A stretch of DNA of 64,000 nucleotides from Mycobacterium aquaticum (GCF_002086485.1 NZ_MVHF01000036.1:1-64000), one strand, 5' to 3'; shown: positions 7,590 through 16,034, numbered from the stretch's first letter. Program-made: numbers and translations. Notes: generated by a model not told the origin, from the letters alone.

Positions 7590-8935
7590 TGTCAAGCCGC
7601 CGCTGTGGTGATTTGGCTCGTGGGTTCCCAGGCTCGGTTGTCACGGATCAATGCGTAGAGGACGTTGACGAGTCGGCGGGCCAGACAGATGGTGGCCGGT
7701 ATGGGTCGCTTACCTTGGTCCCGTTTGCGTTGGTAGTAGGCCTTCGACGTGGGATCGCAGCGGATCGCAGTCAGGGCGGACATGTACATCACTCGGCGCA
7801 GCCGGCGGCTGTAGCGCTTGGGTGTGTGCAGCCGGCCGGTGCGTTTGCCGGAGTCTTTGGATACCGGGGCCAGCCCGGCCCACGCGGCCAGGTGATCGGG
7901 CGATTCGAGCAGGGCGGGATCGCCGATGACGGCAAGGAATTCAGCGCCGAGTCGGAACCCGATGCCAGGCAGGCTGGTGATCACTTCCGCGAGCGGATGG
8001 CGGCGAAATCGTTCCTCGATGTCCGCATCAGTGGTCTTGATACGGTCGTCAAGGTTCATCACCTCCTGGGCCAACTCGGCGACCAATGCTGCGCCAACAT
8101 CTTCACCGGGCAGTCCGACGGTCTGGGCCTTGGCGGCTGTTACCGCCGCCGCCGCGATCGTGGCGGCGTTACGCACCCCGGCGGTGGTAAGCGCTTTGGT
8201 CAGTCGCGAAACACCGGTTCGGCGAATAGCTTTCGGTCGTTGGTAGTGTGCCAGCAGCACCGCCCAGCCCCGGTCCTGGGTCAGCTCAGCGACACGTTCC
8301 AGCGCCGGGCACACCGCCAGCAGCTGCTGGCGCAGGCGGTTGATGGTCCGGGTGCGGTCGGCAATCAAGTCCGCACGGTGGGCGGTGAGCATGCGCAGTT
8401 CGGTGATCAGGTCATCCCCGGGACGCAGGACCGGAAGGTCTTCACCGCGCATCCGAGATTGATCGGCGATCACCCGGGCGTCTTTGGCATCGGTCTTGGA
8501 TTCGCCACCACGGTAGGTCGAGGAGGCCTGCCAGACTTGCCGGCCGGCCAGGTAGCGCACCGTTTTGCCGGCATCGGCGAGCACCGTGAGCACCAGGGTG
8601 GCGTAGACGTTGCTCAGGTCCACCGTCCAGAACACCTCATCGGCAAGCCCATCAATTTTGGTGGCAAGGTCGCGGATCGTGTGTTCGTCGTTGATGAACT
8701 TGCGCGACAACACCATGTTGCCGTTGACATCCACGACGCACACCCAGTGATGTTCTTTGCCTACGTCGACCCCAGCCCATACCTGGTTTACCGTCATAGA
8801 GCCTCTTTTCGCTTGTCTGCCAACAGGATCCCCATGGAAAACCTCGCCGGCATTTCCTTAAACAAGCGATCACATCGCAGATCTCAATCAGCGGCCCGAG
8901 GAAGTCCAGGCAGGCCGGGCGGCCAATCCTTTCAA
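7590..8935 (-). mobile_element. IS110-family insertion sequence (approximate limits)
   Basis: A single minus-strand DEDD transposase gene sits behind leader L4. TCAAGCCGC occurs at both proposed edges (7592-7600 and about 8927-8935), which may be a shared end or target core, but the true ends cannot be proved from this window. IS110 elements lack long terminal inverted repeats, and none are seen. Members of the family encode a bridge RNA in the non-coding end next to the transposase start; here that would be within 8798-9000. Confidence 0.6.
7592..8797 (-). CDS. IS110-family DEDD transposase
   Basis: The 401-aa product starts MTVNQVWAGVDVGKEHHWVC, the RuvC-like DEDD catalytic start of IS110 transposases, with the acidic/basic motif KTDAKDARVIAD at about residues 101-112. 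The C-terminal Tnp_20 half has ITSLPGIGFRLGAEFLAVIG and then AWAGLAPVSKDSGKRTGR, which contains the Ser-Gly of the second catalytic site. Length and domain order are normal for the family, and no frameshift is seen, so the enzyme may be active. It lies antisense to the direction of leader L4. Recombination is expected to be guided by a bridge RNA from the adjacent non-coding end. Confidence 0.9.
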   Translation of the reverse strand: MTVNQVWAGVDVGKEHHWVCVVDVNGNMVLSRKFINDEHTIRDLATKIDGLADEVFWTVDLSNVYATLVLTVLADAGKTVRYLAGRQVWQASSTYRGGESKTDAKDARVIADQSRMRGEDLPVLRPGDDLITELRMLTAHRADLIADRTRTINRLRQQLLAVCPALERVAELTQDRGWAVLLAHYQRPKAIRRTGVSRLTKALTTAGVRNAATIAAAAVTAAKAQTVGLPGEDVGAALVAELAQEVMNLDDRIKTTDADIEERFRRHPLAEVITSLPGIGFRLGAEFLAVIGDPALLESPDHLAAWAGLAPVSKDSGKRTGRLHTPKRYSRRLRRVMYMSALTAIRCDPTSKAYYQRKRDQGKRPIPATICLARRLVNVLYALIRDNRAWEPTSQITTAAA

Positions 8936-9058
8936 GCCGCACCACCAGGCCGGCAAAAAACCATTAAGCCTCACCCGACCCACCCGGGTCGCAGCACACC
9001 GTAACCGCATCAACAGCACGAAGAAACTGCAACTACAAACAAACTTAAGGAACACACC
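8798..9058. other. Non-coding region upstream of the IS110 transposase (bridge RNA candidate region)
   Basis: About 260 bases lie between the transposase start and the next plus-strand gene with no credible reading frame. The composition is more A-rich than the neighbours. It contains the second TCAAGCCGC and a small hairpin CGACCC/GGGTCG near 8980. By analogy with IS110 elements it should contain the left end and the bridge RNA, followed by the upstream region of the gene at 9059 (AAGGA before GTG). Confidence 0.4.
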
Positions 9059-9334
9059 GTGACCACCAGCGACTACACCGAAGCCGACTTCTACAGCGAC
9101 CACGCGATCGAAATCGACGAGCGCCGCGTCAAACTCATCGCCGAACTCAACACCGCCCTGGGCGCCCTTCAGAAAGCCAGCACGGTCCTCACCGAGCTGT
9201 GCAGTAACCAGGTCTACGACCTGGAATTCGCCGAAGGAACCGCTGGCGACGACGTCTCCGCGTTCATCGCAGACAGCCTGCGCTACACCCGCGCCGCCTA
9301 CACCGTCACCCACGACATCACCGAACGCCGCTAA
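9059..9334 (+). CDS. Hypothetical protein, paralogue of the gene at 2339
   Basis: This 91-aa acidic, helical protein aligns over its C-terminal half with the product of 2339-2620, including a D-rich turn (GTAGDDVSAFIADSL) and an RAAYTVTHDI segment. No function is known. The start is a GTG at 9059 behind TTAAGGAACACACC. It could be the gene originally driven by leader L4 before the IS110 insertion, but the native-looking start codon at 7583 argues against that. A perfect 10-bp hairpin follows its stop codon. Confidence 0.65.
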   Translation: MTTSDYTEADFYSDHAIEIDERRVKLIAELNTALGALQKASTVLTELCSNQVYDLEFAEGTAGDDVSAFIADSLRYTRAAYTVTHDITERR

Positions 9335-9344
9335 CCCGCGTCCT

Positions 9345-9377
9345 TGCCCGGCCAGCCCCTTCCCAGCTGGCCGGGCA
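9345..9377 (+). terminator. GC-rich hairpin between two small genes
   Basis: TGCCCGGCCA (9345-9354) pairs perfectly with TGGCCGGGCA (9368-9377), starting 10 bases after the stop at 9334. No T tract follows. It is of the same type as the hairpin at 20432-20467. Confidence 0.6.
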
Positions 9378-9400
9378 CCCACAGCCGAAGGAACATCACC

Positions 9401-9718
9401 ATGACCCTCAGCACCCACCCTCACCCCGACGACTTCTGGGAACCCCGCGACAAGCACTCCGGCCCCGTCGACTGCATCAAACCCAAGGCCAAAGTCCAGA
9501 TCCGCGACGGCGTCAAGTGGATCACCTACACCGACGAAATCCGCCGCTCTCGCAAGCGAATCCCTGTCATCGTCGAGATGCCCGAGAACGCACCCACCAA
9601 GTCCTGCCACGAAGGCCGCCACCACCAGTGCGATCACCGCCGCGGCGCCCGCCAGGAAGGCGGCGTCTGGTTGAAGGTCACCAAGCCCGCGTTCCGATGG
9701 CTTACCTCCCGGGGGTAA
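9401..9718 (+). CDS. Hypothetical basic protein
   Basis: The 105-aa product (MTLSTHPHPDDFWEPRDKHS...) is unrecognised. It has a Lys/Arg-rich centre (EIRRSRKRIPVIVEMPENAP) and a Cys/His cluster, KSCHEGRHHQCDHRRGAR, that could bind a metal. The start is the ATG at 9401 behind GAAGGAACATCACC; an in-frame start at 9344 would lie inside the preceding hairpin. The gene ends at the edge of the Tn554-like block, so its C terminus could have been altered by that insertion. Confidence 0.55.
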   Translation: MTLSTHPHPDDFWEPRDKHSGPVDCIKPKAKVQIRDGVKWITYTDEIRRSRKRIPVIVEMPENAPTKSCHEGRHHQCDHRRGARQEGGVWLKVTKPAFRWLTSRG

Positions 9719-9719
9719 A

Positions 9720-9792
9720 CACGTTCGCGACGTTCGCGGTGAGCCTTCGCCGGAGTGTGGCGAACGCGTGGTAAACCTTCGTTCGCGACGTT
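9720..9792. repeat. CGTTCGCGAC repeats at the left edge of the Tn554-like block
   Basis: ACGTTCGCGACGTTCGCGG (about 9721-9739), CGAACGCG (about 9761-9768) and CGTTCGCGACGTTGTGCG (from about 9780) lie just before the recombinase genes. The same CGTTCGCGAC core forms half of the 24-bp palindrome at 19215-19238. They may be recombinase-binding sites or ends of the mobile block. Confidence 0.4.
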
Positions 9793-9816
9793 GTGCGATT
9801 TCTGGGGAGTGTCACC

Positions 9817-11043
9817 GTGGCCAATCGGTTTACAGTCCGCAAAGTGCGCCACGGCGAGGGGATGTCTTCACATTGGATCTTCACGCCCGATTCAGAGGTC
9901 GATCAGGTCTCAATGAAGGTGCTGTGCCGATATCGTGCGTCGTCTCAACAGACCTACGCCTACAGCCTGGTTGATCACCTCAACTGGGCATATTTCAACC
10001 GGCTCTCGCCCCAGACACTGACATTGGCTGACCTGCAGCGCTATATGCACAGCATTACCGGTGAGGCTGCCACAGTCCACGGCGTCGCCTGGAGGGATCC
10101 GAATCGCCGCCCTCTCAGTGCCGCGGCGGCAAGCAACGTCGCCACGATCATCAAAGCGTATTACTTGAGTCCCGGGATGTGCGGACAGGTGAATCCAGAG
10201 CTGGTCGCCGGTCTGACCGCTGGCGCAGTTGAGCGGCGTCGTGGCGGGCGGGCTCGCGGCAATGTCGAGGTAAATCCTTTGTCCCCGAGGCGGACTCCTC
10301 GTCGCCCTCGGTACCTTCCCGATGAAGCTGTGGAAGCACTTTTTGAGCCTGGAATTCTGACCACTGCCCGCGACGTGATGATTGTTACCTGGCTCCACGA
10401 TGGAGGCCTACGCGTCGGCGGTTTGTGCGGCCTGCGGTTCAGCGACCTACACCTCATTGAGCACCACCCGTGCGGCCAACGTGCCGACCCGCACATCCAC
10501 ATCATCGGCCGCGACGACAATCCCAACGGAGCGCGAGCGAAATCGTACGGACCAGCAATCGATAACTATTCGAGCAGAGAGGGTTACACGATCGATGGGG
10601 TCATTCGCGCAGTGAGCGCGGGCATGATCAGCACCTTCTATGGCTATCTGCTCGATGAGTACTACCCTGCACAACACCTCGTCGAGCATGAGCAAGTCCT
10701 TAATCACACTCGCGGTGCGACGCCGGGCGCTGCGCTCACCACCGCTGCGGTGCGAAAAATGTTGGACCGAGCGTCCCGCCGGGCTGGACTAAGCACGCGC
10801 ATCACCCCGCACGCCTTTCGACACAAAGCTGCAGCGGCGTTCTACGCAGCGACGGACTTCAATGCCGAGATGGTGGCGCAGGAGTTCGGATGGGCAAACC
10901 CCGAAATCGTCACCGACCTCTACGGTCGTTCCGCCAATCGCCACGCGATGGCCTTCCTGAAACAGGCATGGGACGCAACCGCTCGACCCCGCACCGACTC
11001 ATACCTGAACACCACCGAGCACACCGGCCAGGGCCAGCGATGA
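9817..11043 (+). CDS. tnpA: Tn554 TnpA-like tyrosine recombinase
   Basis: This protein of about 408 aa has an N-terminal SAM-like core-binding region and a C-terminal phage-integrase catalytic domain. The first Arg lies in HDGGLRVGGLCGLRF, the His-x-x-Arg in TPHAFRHKAAA and the nucleophile Tyr in VTDLYGRSANRH. TnpA of Tn554-type transposons works with TnpB to cut and join the element. I prefer the GTG at 9817, which has GGGGAG eight bases upstream, over the GTG at 9793. The stop overlaps the tnpB start as ATGA. Confidence 0.85.
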   Translation: MANRFTVRKVRHGEGMSSHWIFTPDSEVDQVSMKVLCRYRASSQQTYAYSLVDHLNWAYFNRLSPQTLTLADLQRYMHSITGEAATVHGVAWRDPNRRPLSAAAASNVATIIKAYYLSPGMCGQVNPELVAGLTAGAVERRRGGRARGNVEVNPLSPRRTPRRPRYLPDEAVEALFEPGILTTARDVMIVTWLHDGGLRVGGLCGLRFSDLHLIEHHPCGQRADPHIHIIGRDDNPNGARAKSYGPAIDNYSSREGYTIDGVIRAVSAGMISTFYGYLLDEYYPAQHLVEHEQVLNHTRGATPGAALTTAAVRKMLDRASRRAGLSTRITPHAFRHKAAAAFYAATDFNAEMVAQEFGWANPEIVTDLYGRSANRHAMAFLKQAWDATARPRTDSYLNTTEHTGQGQR

Positions 11044-13700
11044 CGACCACTGGCGCCCACAGCGCTGTTGCCCCCCGCCTGACCACCGTTGATGATTACC
11101 TGGGACTCTCAGCTGAAGAACGCTACTCAATAGCAAGCCAGCACTTTCCGCAGTGGCTTCTCTCGGAGCCGATCCAGTTCCCGCCTCAGCACCCGACTTT
11201 CGGTTGGGCGTGCATGGTCGAATCGTGCCAAGGCGTACCCTCGCCCACCGCGGCCAATGGTCTGTGCTACAGCCACGGGCGGAAGTTCGCCCAGCTCGGA
11301 CGTGGAGCCGATATCGAAGAGTTCCTACGCTCAGCCAGCCCAGTTTCCGCTCGAAGCTTCGAACGTGCCCTCAACCGCCACGCAAACTGTCTAGTCTGCG
11401 CTGAGAACCGTGAGGCACAACAAAACGGTTACTGCACAGCGCATATGAAGCGGCTCTCTACAGCACGAGCACGCATCGACTGGATGAGCGAGGAGCACTG
11501 GCGGCAAGCCCAGACAGCCTTTCCGCCGATTCCACCGTGCAGCATCCACGGATGCGTCCACGACGGCGCGCTACACATCAACGTCGAATCTGAACGCCAC
11601 CGCATATGCCGACATCATCGCCAAAGTTGGCGGTACCAAACGAAATCAAGAGGAGGCCAGTGCAGCAGACCAACCTGGGAACACTGGTATTCCAAGACCT
11701 GCCAGGGCCCCTCCGTCTCGCGGCTTGACCAACAGGGACGGCTGCACCTAGCCAAATTGCCCACCGTTCTGCAACAGGAGATCCGCTACGGCCTCCATCG
11801 ACACGCCAAGACCCCTCGCCGATCACACCGGCGACCAGTCAACATTCAGAGGGTCGTCGATGATCTTGCTGCCGCCAGCGTTCAATCACTGACGGATGAC
11901 ACCATTTCTGACATCGCGGAAAAGTACCCGAGTGGGTCGATGGAGCGTCGCATACTGCTCGACCTGCCAACCGCTGCCCGCAGCCTCGTCATCACAGCCG
12001 ACATGTCCAAAGAAGCCGGTTGGTTTGACCCTGTCATCGTCGGAGGGGCACCGTTCGCCGGCGCAGACGTTTCGAACCGGCGCAAACCGTGGGACTTGAC
12101 CGGAGTATCCCAACGCTGGCTTCGAGACCTAGTGTGGGAGCACCTTCGCGACGAGTCTCTCAAGCCCAAAGGAAAACGAGCAGTTAAGGGGACGATCTAC
12201 CGGCGCGTGGCGGCGATGTTCCTGGTTTCCTACGCGCTCAGGCAGATTCGAAGCGACCACGGCAACGATCCCCCAGCGCTATCCGAGAAGGACGCACTAC
12301 GCCTGAAAGAGCTCTGGGATCTCTGGTTTCGCGAACAAACGGTCCTTCCTGCCTATATGGACCGGCCAAGCCGCCAACCAATGGTCTTCAATGAACGTTC
12401 TCGCCACACCTACATGTCCAGTTGCCGCATCGTTTTGCGGAACGCCCGAGAACGCCGCCGGACTCCGGCAAGCCTGGACATGTTCATCCTGAATCTGCCT
12501 GAGTATCCGCGCGCTCCCAGTAGCCCGCGACCACGTCCACTCACATACGGCGATTTCAAACTCCTGATCGACCAGGACAATATCGAACTCCTAGAGGGCG
12601 CAGACCGCGACGACGTCGGTTTCGCCGACATCTGGCTGACCCAGGCCTTTCAGGGAGGACGGATCAGCGAAACGATCCAACTACGCCTGGGCTGCGTGGG
12701 CCTCGTGGGCAATGCACAGCCCTACATCTGGCGAGATATAAGCAAGGTCAACGTCATCGACTACGGAATGCCCTGCTATCTACCGATTTATGAGCGACTT
12801 CTGACCCGACAACACAAGACACGCTCAAAGCTCCGGAGGCGCTACGCCGCAGAGCTGGCCAACCTCGACGAACGGGGACGAGCTGCCCTCGAAGCGCGTT
12901 GGGACCGAACCATGCCGCTGTTCCCCGCCGCGATACAAAACCCCGACCTGGTGCTCGAAACATCTCAGTGCGGATTTCGCGACACATGGACTGCATGGTT
13001 CGAAAGCCTTGGACTGAAAGGAATTACCACTCACCAAACCCGTGCAACCCTGGCAACTTCGCTCCTCAACAATGGTGCACCAGCCGCCCTCGTCCGCCAA
13101 TTGCTCGGCCACTTCTCATCAGAATCACTCGCCCACTACGCCACCTACAACAACGAAAGCATGACCCGCCACCTACAACAGGTGTGGGCGGCTGGCCCAG
13201 GAATGAACAAACCAGGCACGATCTTGCTCCGTCCAGAACTCGTCAACGCCGAGAACACAGCCGCCGGCGCCGCCCGAATAGACTTGTCAGTAGTGCCGGT
13301 CGAACACGGGCTATGCCGCTACGGCCCCGTGGTCGGCGGCACGAACTGTCCCTTCGAAAAGAACTGCACCAACGGCCCTCTCGGCCCCTGCGAGCATTTC
13401 ATCCTCGCAGGCGCTGACCTCGCCTACTGGGAGCGAAAGCGCGACGCCGCCTACCACTTCGCCGAAGGTGCACCAACTCAAGCCGCACGCAACTACATCC
13501 TGAGCCAATGGGATCCATGGGAACCGGTACTGACCGCCCTGCGTGAAGCACTCGACGAACTCGGCCTACTCGAAGAAGCCGAGAACCTCGACCTGCGCAC
13601 CCCACTACACGACTACTTCGATCCACTGTTCGCTACCGGATGGCGATTGACACAACTACACACCACAACTCCCGCCGACAATGAGGAACTCAATCTATGA
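11040..13700 (+). CDS. tnpB: Tn554 TnpB-like large tyrosine recombinase
   Basis: The 886-aa product starts in an ATGA overlap with tnpA. The N-terminal third carries several Cys/His pairs (CMVESC, CYSHGRKFAQLG, CLVCAENREAQQNGYCTAHM, CSIHGCVH) that look like zinc-binding modules. The C-terminal half holds the integrase domain: Arg in FQGGRISETIQLRLG, His-x-x-Arg in TTHQTRATLATS, then LVRQLLGHFSSESLAHYATY with the late His and Tyr. It is longer than Staphylococcus Tn554 TnpB because of the Cys-rich N terminus, which matches the related actinobacterial proteins. A late CPFEKNCTNGPLGPCEHF segment is a further Cys cluster. It would act with TnpA and TnpC. Confidence 0.8.
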   Translation: MTTTGAHSAVAPRLTTVDDYLGLSAEERYSIASQHFPQWLLSEPIQFPPQHPTFGWACMVESCQGVPSPTAANGLCYSHGRKFAQLGRGADIEEFLRSASPVSARSFERALNRHANCLVCAENREAQQNGYCTAHMKRLSTARARIDWMSEEHWRQAQTAFPPIPPCSIHGCVHDGALHINVESERHRICRHHRQSWRYQTKSRGGQCSRPTWEHWYSKTCQGPSVSRLDQQGRLHLAKLPTVLQQEIRYGLHRHAKTPRRSHRRPVNIQRVVDDLAAASVQSLTDDTISDIAEKYPSGSMERRILLDLPTAARSLVITADMSKEAGWFDPVIVGGAPFAGADVSNRRKPWDLTGVSQRWLRDLVWEHLRDESLKPKGKRAVKGTIYRRVAAMFLVSYALRQIRSDHGNDPPALSEKDALRLKELWDLWFREQTVLPAYMDRPSRQPMVFNERSRHTYMSSCRIVLRNARERRRTPASLDMFILNLPEYPRAPSSPRPRPLTYGDFKLLIDQDNIELLEGADRDDVGFADIWLTQAFQGGRISETIQLRLGCVGLVGNAQPYIWRDISKVNVIDYGMPCYLPIYERLLTRQHKTRSKLRRRYAAELANLDERGRAALEARWDRTMPLFPAAIQNPDLVLETSQCGFRDTWTAWFESLGLKGITTHQTRATLATSLLNNGAPAALVRQLLGHFSSESLAHYATYNNESMTRHLQQVWAAGPGMNKPGTILLRPELVNAENTAAGAARIDLSVVPVEHGLCRYGPVVGGTNCPFEKNCTNGPLGPCEHFILAGADLAYWERKRDAAYHFAEGAPTQAARNYILSQWDPWEPVLTALREALDELGLLEEAENLDLRTPLHDYFDPLFATGWRLTQLHTTTPADNEELNL

Positions 13701-14320
13701 GCACCGCATCGAGCATCCGCCGACCAATCGAAGCAATCGCACAACGCTCGAACGCAAGCCAGCAATGCGAACGCCGAGTACGCGCCGCGCTCACCAAACT
13801 CATCAAGAGCGGCGCACCCTTCACAGTCGAGAACGTGTGCACCCTCGCCGGCGTCGGCAAGACCTTCATCTACGACAAACGGCGCCCCGACCTGACCCGC
13901 GCAGTTCTCAATGCCCGGGACGCATCTCAAGCGGCCACCACGGCGAAACAGCATGCGGGGGGCGAAAACAACACGGCATCATGGCGTGAACGCGCAGTCA
14001 ATGCCGAAGCGTTGGCGAAATCGCTCAGGCAGACCATTCGAGACCGGGAAAGCCGCATCAGCGACCTGACCGGACAACTCTACGATCCAGAAGGCACTCA
14101 CCTCGCAGAATCCAACGCCAAGCTGCGGCAGCTTGTCGCCAGCCTTAGCGGCAACCTTAGAGACACGGAACTCGAAAATCGCAAGCTTCGACGATCACTT
14201 ACTGCCGCCAGAGCTAACGTCAAACACGAGCGCGAACGAAGCATCACTCTCATTAGCGGGCGGCACGAGTCGAAGATCCCGAACGAACACCCCAACATGC
14301 CTCTCAAGAAGAGGTTGTGA
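13697..14320 (+). CDS. tnpC: Tn554 TnpC-like (DUF6262) coiled-coil protein
   Basis: The 207-aa product starts in an ATGA overlap with tnpB. The first 75 residues are helix-turn-helix-like (KSGAPFTVENVCTLAGVGKT, then FIYDKRRPDL), and the rest is a long coiled coil (RDRESRISDLTGQL, LRQLVASLSGNLRDTELENR, KLRRSLTAARANVKHERERS). This plan matches the TnpC/DUF6262 protein that follows tnpA-tnpB in Tn554-like elements and modulates the frequency and orientation of transposition. It is the last gene of the transposition operon. Confidence 0.75.
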   Translation: MSTASSIRRPIEAIAQRSNASQQCERRVRAALTKLIKSGAPFTVENVCTLAGVGKTFIYDKRRPDLTRAVLNARDASQAATTAKQHAGGENNTASWRERAVNAEALAKSLRQTIRDRESRISDLTGQLYDPEGTHLAESNAKLRQLVASLSGNLRDTELENRKLRRSLTAARANVKHERERSITLISGRHESKIPNEHPNMPLKKRL

Positions 14321-14408
14321 CTGACTGACAAGTCGCTCGGCACAACACATTACGAAGTGGACGACGCACTTCTCAGCGATACCCGAGATCGAATGCGGAG
14401 GGCATGAC

Positions 14409-15743
14409 ATGGAGTTGGTGACGGGCGGGTTGTTCTGGGTCGCGGGGACGCCTGAGGCCCGCGTGCGTGGCGACTTCAGTTTCCACACCGGCGCAGATCC
14501 TGAGGTGAGGCTGGCCGCTGGCCTTGTCGACGACCCACGTATACGGCGCTTTCCAGGTGGTGTGGGCTTTTCAGGCACGGCCGAAGACTCGGTCGCATCG
14601 TTCTTGCCGATCACGCTTCATGGTCAACTCGATACAGGCGAGCGGATCACCATGCTCAATGCACGCAATTACGGTGGTGCAGGCCAACTGTTTCGTAGCC
14701 TGCCGCGGTATGTCGCCGACACCGCCGTCCTAGGCGAACATATCGATGATGCCCAGCCTGTCCACGCCGTTCGATTCCGGCTCGGACATCGATACTGCCT
14801 CGATCATCTCAGCGCAGAGAACACCGCAGGCAATGAGTACGGCGCTGCCTTGGGCATCGAAGCTTCAAACGATGGCAACTGGCTGGTCTATTCGCCGGCA
14901 GCACCAGAAACACTGCGCCGCCTTGAGGTTCTTGTCGTATTAGGTGTTCGAACGTTACTGGAGCTGGCGCTCGACGAGTCCCACGATGCCAAAGATGTCG
15001 AGCTGCTCGCTGCGCCTGACGGTGCCTGGCTCCCTTTACTGACCGACGACCCGGATACCTCTGCAGCGCAATCGACGCTGGATCCGTTGTTGTCTCCAGA
15101 AGCTCTGACACTCGAAGTCATCGCGAACTGGATCCCGCTCAACGACCGATTAGACGGTCTCGCCGCAGCCGTCGTCTCGCCAAACAAGGGCGCGCTGCAG
15201 GCCGAGGCGCTGGTTGTCACGTCCCTAGTCGAGGGCCTGCACCGCAGGTTGCCCTACGAACAGTCGAAGTTCCCCGAGATCACGAAGAAGGCTCGAAAAG
15301 CGATCACCCAGGCGGCCCGACTCGCCGCGCGATCCGAATCAGAGATCTTTGACCTCGACCCCGCTCGCGTGAGTGAATCGCTGCAGCTCCTCACCGACGT
15401 GAGCTTTCGAATGCGTGCGACAGAGATCGTGGACGAAGTCTGTTCAGTGATCCCTGAAATCGCCGAATCCTTGACGGACCTTCCAGGGCAAATCACGAAG
15501 GCACGCAACGACTTTGCACATCACCTACCCATTGACCAGGAGAAGGAGCCCCTCGATATGCGCTACCTTCGATGGTTGATTGTGGTCACCGCGACACCGT
15601 GGCTGTTGCAAGCCCTGCTGCTCCTTCACGCAAACATTGCGCCTGATGTCATTCGGGAAGGCTTCTTGGAATCCGACCGGCTCGCGCATGCACGGGCAAA
15701 CATTGCGCAGTTCGTTCGCGAACTCGGGTGGGAACTCCCTTGA
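14409..15743 (+). CDS. ApeA-like HEPN protein (candidate anti-phage RNase)
   Basis: The 444-aa product has an N-terminal beta-rich domain opening with GGLFWVAGTPEARVRGDFSF, the FW...G-x-L pattern of ApeA N-terminal domains, and a C-terminal helical HEPN domain. The HEPN catalytic motif R-x4-H is visible as RNDFAHH near residue 370. LVEGLHRRLPYEQSKFPEI and WLLQALLLLHANI are shared with the paralogue at 46357-47739. ApeA is a single-gene abortive-infection protein whose HEPN domain is thought to cleave RNA. The start ATG follows GGAGGGC. It lies between tnpC and a convergent nuclease gene, so it is probably transposon cargo. The defence role is inferred from the family. Confidence 0.7.
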   Translation: MELVTGGLFWVAGTPEARVRGDFSFHTGADPEVRLAAGLVDDPRIRRFPGGVGFSGTAEDSVASFLPITLHGQLDTGERITMLNARNYGGAGQLFRSLPRYVADTAVLGEHIDDAQPVHAVRFRLGHRYCLDHLSAENTAGNEYGAALGIEASNDGNWLVYSPAAPETLRRLEVLVVLGVRTLLELALDESHDAKDVELLAAPDGAWLPLLTDDPDTSAAQSTLDPLLSPEALTLEVIANWIPLNDRLDGLAAAVVSPNKGALQAEALVVTSLVEGLHRRLPYEQSKFPEITKKARKAITQAARLAARSESEIFDLDPARVSESLQLLTDVSFRMRATEIVDEVCSVIPEIAESLTDLPGQITKARNDFAHHLPIDQEKEPLDMRYLRWLIVVTATPWLLQALLLLHANIAPDVIREGFLESDRLAHARANIAQFVRELGWELP

Positions 15744-15800
15744 ACGCCAAGGATAGATGCGAGTAGGAACCGCATCGACGGGTTTCGCGTCTAACTGAAT

Positions 15801-16034
15801 ATGGATGCTGAGGAACGCCAGGCGCTCGTGAACGAGGGTGTTGACCCCGACGACCCGCGGGTCGTCGCGGCGATCGATTTGGTGCGGTGGGAGTTGTCCC
15901 TGCTCGGAAGGGTCGACACACCCTGCCCCACAACAGATCGGTTCGTCATAACAAGATCGACCGCACCGACCATCGCGGATCCGCTTGTAGGACTTCGCGA
16001 ACGTGGTCAGAGTGAGGACTGGGGTGGTCTCTGA
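15801..16034 (+). pseudogene. Fragment of a small DPDDP/VRWEL protein, apparently read through into foreign sequence
   Basis: The first ~38 residues (MDAEERQALVNEGVDPDDPR, then VVAAIDLVRWELSLLG) closely match the complete 38-aa protein encoded at 29903-30019 on the minus strand (EGVDPDDPAVATALDMVRWE). There the protein ends just after LLG; here the frame runs on for about 40 residues with no match, overlapping the 3' end of the nuclease gene. It looks like a copy whose stop codon was lost at a recombination joint near 15912. No function is known for the family. Confidence 0.45.

Larger units (their letters stand above)
9720..14330 (+). mobile_element. Tn554-like three-recombinase transposon module
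   Basis: Three plus-strand genes, tnpA (tyrosine recombinase), tnpB (large tyrosine recombinase) and tnpC (small coiled-coil protein), are linked by ATGA overlaps, the arrangement of Tn554-type elements. GC content is visibly lower than in the flanking cassettes. The right end is not defined: it may lie just after tnpC or beyond the defence genes, as far as the palindrome at about 19.2 kb. Confidence 0.65.

Noticed and set aside
8888..9637. 249-codon minus-strand frame (Val/Gly/Asp-rich)
   Set aside because: It is the shadow of two plus-strand genes (9059, 9401), and its composition is the typical antisense pattern of GC-rich genes.
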